A stretch of 64,000 bases of DNA from the NCBI GenBank assembly GCA_963978905.1, contig OZ022261.1, positions 6,759,992-6,823,991 of the forward strand, written 5' to 3'. The position numbers and the translations under genes are program-made. Shown piece after piece: positions 63,621-64,000 of the stretch (position 1 is its first letter; each line of letters starts with the position of its first letter). Under the pieces are notes generated by a model. It saw only the letters and a program-made list of their open reading frames with translations. It did no database searches and was not told the DNA's origin. The DNA is from Trichostrongylus colubriformis (taxonomy: Eukaryota; Nematoda; Chromadorea; Rhabditida; Trichostrongylidae).

Positions 63621-64000
63621 CTGAAATTATTGGGGATGACACCAAAGAAATATGCGAAGACAAAGTCAACCAAACTGTGTTCAGTGCAAGTATGAAGGGA
63701 TTAGAGGAAGGGAGTTGAAACATGAAAAGTTTTGCGACACGTGGGAAATACTTCGCCTACCCCGTAGCTCATTATCCCTAGTTTTGAATAAAACCCACTT
63801 CGTTACATAGGAAAAGAAATCAACGGAAATGAAGCCGCTAGTAGTAATTTATTGACAAGGCAGTCATTGCAGGCATGCTGCTATTTAAGACCCTGACAGC
63901 GGATCTATTTGCTGATCTTCCTGATCACGGTCACTTCGCGATTCCACGATTCCACCACATCACCATTCGCACGTGATTACGCGATCGCGACCTTCGCATG
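63621..64000 (-). other. Intron of the Pol III gene running off the window
   Basis: The exon ending at 63,620 has a TTTCAG acceptor and begins with DFITGAYL, which is internal in the family. I found no preceding exon up to base 64,000, so this is at least 380 bp of intron. Confidence 0.7.

Overview
This is nuclear DNA from an intron-rich, MITE-laden eukaryote, most likely a clade V (strongylid or hookworm-like) nematode. The evidence is GT-AG introns with short TTTCAG acceptors, probable spliced-leader acceptors 2-5 nt before start codons, a tightly spaced gene pair typical of nematode operons, many Tc1/mariner-like and Harbinger-like termini, and long poly-G/poly-C runs. No database search was possible. 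Families were recognised from conserved residues after hand splicing, with exon phases checked.

All five confidently modelled genes are on the minus strand. From right to left: (1) the C-terminal 864 residues of the RNA polymerase III largest subunit (58,257-63,620; N-terminus outside the window); (2) PIG-F, a GPI-anchor synthesis protein (55,047-56,878); (3) NPRL2, a GATOR1 subunit of the TORC1 amino-acid pathway (44,969-54,967); (4) a zeta-class glutathione transferase / maleylacetoacetate isomerase (37,153-43,145); (5) a small secreted Ly6/uPAR-like protein with a GPI-type tail (23,697-28,184). Only 74 nt separate the PIG-F stop from a splice acceptor five bases before the NPRL2 ATG, which is operon-like. 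Pol III and GST-zeta flank the pair in the same orientation, at gaps of 1.4 and 1.8 kb.

The left 23 kb has no recognisable complete gene. It holds a decayed Tc3-type transposon with doubled terminal binding sites (5,846-7,417), a 1.15-kb inverted repeat whose arms lie about 16 kb apart, palindromic elements, tandem duplications and MITEs. One possible secreted-protein first exon lies at 16,018-16,222. From 28 to 37 kb there are only repeats and two weak exon candidates.

The introns of NPRL2 and GST-zeta are swollen by mobile elements. Most notable is a 702-bp near-perfect palindrome built from two opposed mariner transposase 3' halves, ending 24 nt before an NPRL2 splice acceptor. I saw no prokaryotic, CRISPR, viral or toxin features and no credible tRNA or rRNA gene.
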